Shown: piece after piece, positions 31,369-32,290 of the stretch
Position numbering within the stretch: position 1 is the first letter of the stretch
Layout of the letters: each line of letters begins with the position of its first letter
Source: Methylotenera sp.
GTDB lineage: Bacteria > Pseudomonadota > Gammaproteobacteria > Burkholderiales > Methylophilaceae
NCBI GenBank assembly: GCA_030655015.1
Contig: JAURWJ010000114.1
Coordinates: 1 to 32,290 of the forward strand
Direction: 5' to 3'
DNA length: 32,290 nucleotides
Notes under the pieces: generated by a model
What the model was told of the DNA's origin: nothing
What the model saw: only the letters and a program-made list of their open reading frames with translations
The model's database searches: none
Program-made: the position numbers and the translations under genes

Positions 31369-32290
31369 TTATTGGGCTACGGCTTTAGTTTCTTTTTTCT
31401 TAAAAAACTTGCTTAAATCTTGCACTAACTGCAACATCGCCGGCTGCTTTTGGGCGAGTATCACTTTGCGCTCTTCCGTGCTTAGTGCGTCATCATTGCC
31501 TTTACTGGCTTTCATCAGTACAAAGCTTTTGCCGTTAACCGGCTGTGTAATTTTAACGTCGCCATCCACGTAGGCGACCTTATCCCAGTCTGAAATGTAA
31601 GTGTGCGACCGTTTATTATCCGCTAATAAATCGTAACCAATGGCATAGTCGCTAGTTGGATTGGTGACGCCTAGTAACGGCATAATGGTTGGAACAATGT
31701 CCATGTGGCTGGTCATTTCGTCACTTTGTATCGGTTTCATGCCAGGTGCGTAAATCACTAATGGCGTACGTACTTGCTGGTCAACAAAGGTCGAATTGTG
31801 CCCCCAAAAACCATGCTCCATGAACTCCTCACCATGGTCGCCGATCAGTATAACAATGGTGTTATCAAGTAGCTGATGGGTTTTGAGGTATTCAAAAATA
31901 CGCCCATATTGCATATCCAAGTGGTGCACTGAGTTAATGTAACGGTTTTTAATCGGTACGATGTTATTGCGGAGTGCGGTTTTGCTTAAAGTGGCGTAAT
32001 TCAAGTCATCACGATAAGGCGTTGCAATCACACTTGTTTCAGGAAAGTAATAGCGCGCGTGCGGGGATTCAAAAAACATAAAAGTAAAAAATGGCTTGGT
32101 GGGATCGCGTTTATCAATAAACGAGAGTAAGCTGGTCACGTTGTCGCGGTCATTTTCCCAGCCAGTAGGCGCAACGTTGGCATCATGTAGTTGCTCTCCA
32201 GGCACTTGGGCGAAAATGGTTTTATCGGACTCAGGATAAGAGAATTTCGCACTGGTATAAAAGCTCATTTGGTATTGCTGTTGTTGTAAA
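31369..32290 (-). CDS. sulfatase-fold inner-membrane protein, YejM/PbgA-like (3' part only)
   Basis: C-terminal part of an alkaline-phosphatase/sulfatase superfamily protein; the frame is open to the right edge, so the N-terminus lies outside. Seen: FFTFMFFESPHARYYFP, NRYINSVHHLDMQYGRIFEYL, VILIGDHGEEFMEHGFWGHNST with the metal-binding Asp-His and a further His, VRTPLVIYAPGM, TSHMDIVPTIMPLLGV and SDYAIGYDL. These match the periplasmic domain of YejM (PbgA), which in enterobacteria regulates LPS synthesis through LpxC control and cardiolipin binding. No TM segments are visible in this part. An ATG at 32268 exists, but it falls inside the domain and is not the true start. Confidence 0.8.
   Translation of the reverse strand, partial: LQQQQYQMSFYTSAKFSYPESDKTIFAQVPGEQLHDANVAPTGWENDRDNVTSLLSFIDKRDPTKPFFTFMFFESPHARYYFPETSVIATPYRDDLNYATLSKTALRNNIVPIKNRYINSVHHLDMQYGRIFEYLKTHQLLDNTIVILIGDHGEEFMEHGFWGHNSTFVDQQVRTPLVIYAPGMKPIQSDEMTSHMDIVPTIMPLLGVTNPTSDYAIGYDLLADNKRSHTYISDWDKVAYVDGDVKITQPVNGKSFVLMKASKGNDDALSTEERKVILAQKQPAMLQLVQDLSKFFKKKETKAVAQ

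Overview
The window reads as a chromosomal segment of a Gram-negative betaproteobacterium, most likely an obligate methylotroph of the Methylophilaceae (Methylotenera-like). That placement is inference. It rests on moderate-to-low GC, the pcnB-folK-deoxynucleoside kinase-panB-panC order, sigma-32-type heat-shock promoters, an Entner-Doudoroff edd-eda pair (used in the KDPG variant of the RuMP cycle) and a heptose-containing LPS core. There are no rRNA, tRNA, CRISPR, phage or transposase genes. Almost the whole window is coding.

Layout. (1) 70-4927, minus strand: cobalamin adenosyltransferase, pcnB, folK, dNK, panB, panC; tightly packed, probably one or two operons for pantothenate, folate and RNA metabolism. 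(2) 4976-5842, plus: murI, divergent from the adenosyltransferase gene. (3) 5843-6138: a gene-free stretch made of nested inverted repeats. (4) 6139-10060, minus: grpE-dnaK-dnaJ chaperone locus, with a consensus sigma-32 promoter before grpE and a weaker one before dnaK. (5) 10139-17932: LPS core locus. waaC is on minus; divergent from it on plus run waaG, waaP, an InaA/WapP-like kinase, a SAM methyltransferase, a two-domain kinase and a WapO/NodU-type carbamoyltransferase. Except for the methyltransferase, this plus-strand order recalls the Pseudomonas aeruginosa core cluster. (6) 18112-20750, plus: edd and eda, separated by repeats and closed by a terminator. (7) 20875-25790: a HAD phosphatase (plus) meets tail-to-tail a minus-strand set of CMP-sugar-synthetase-like enzyme, GT42/MptE-like Rossmann protein, GT-C membrane protein and waaF. 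(8) 25868-29030, minus: hldE, gmhA, hldD, the ADP-heptose pathway apart from gmhB. (9) 29197-31331, minus: hemH and hrcA. (10) 31369 to the right edge, minus: the C-terminal part of a YejM/PbgA-like sulfatase-fold protein.

How it fits together. GmhA, HldE and HldD make ADP-L,D-heptose (the GmhB step must come from elsewhere). WaaC and WaaF add heptoses I and II, WaaG adds the first outer hexose, and WaaP phosphorylates HepI. The extra kinases, the methyltransferase and the carbamoyltransferase probably add phosphate, methyl and carbamoyl groups to the core. The HAD/cytidylyltransferase/GT42-like/GT-C set looks like an accessory module that activates and transfers an unidentified CMP-linked sugar. 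It is the least understood system here and the best candidate for something undescribed. HrcA and sigma-32 signals coexist, but no CIRCE operator is visible in this window.
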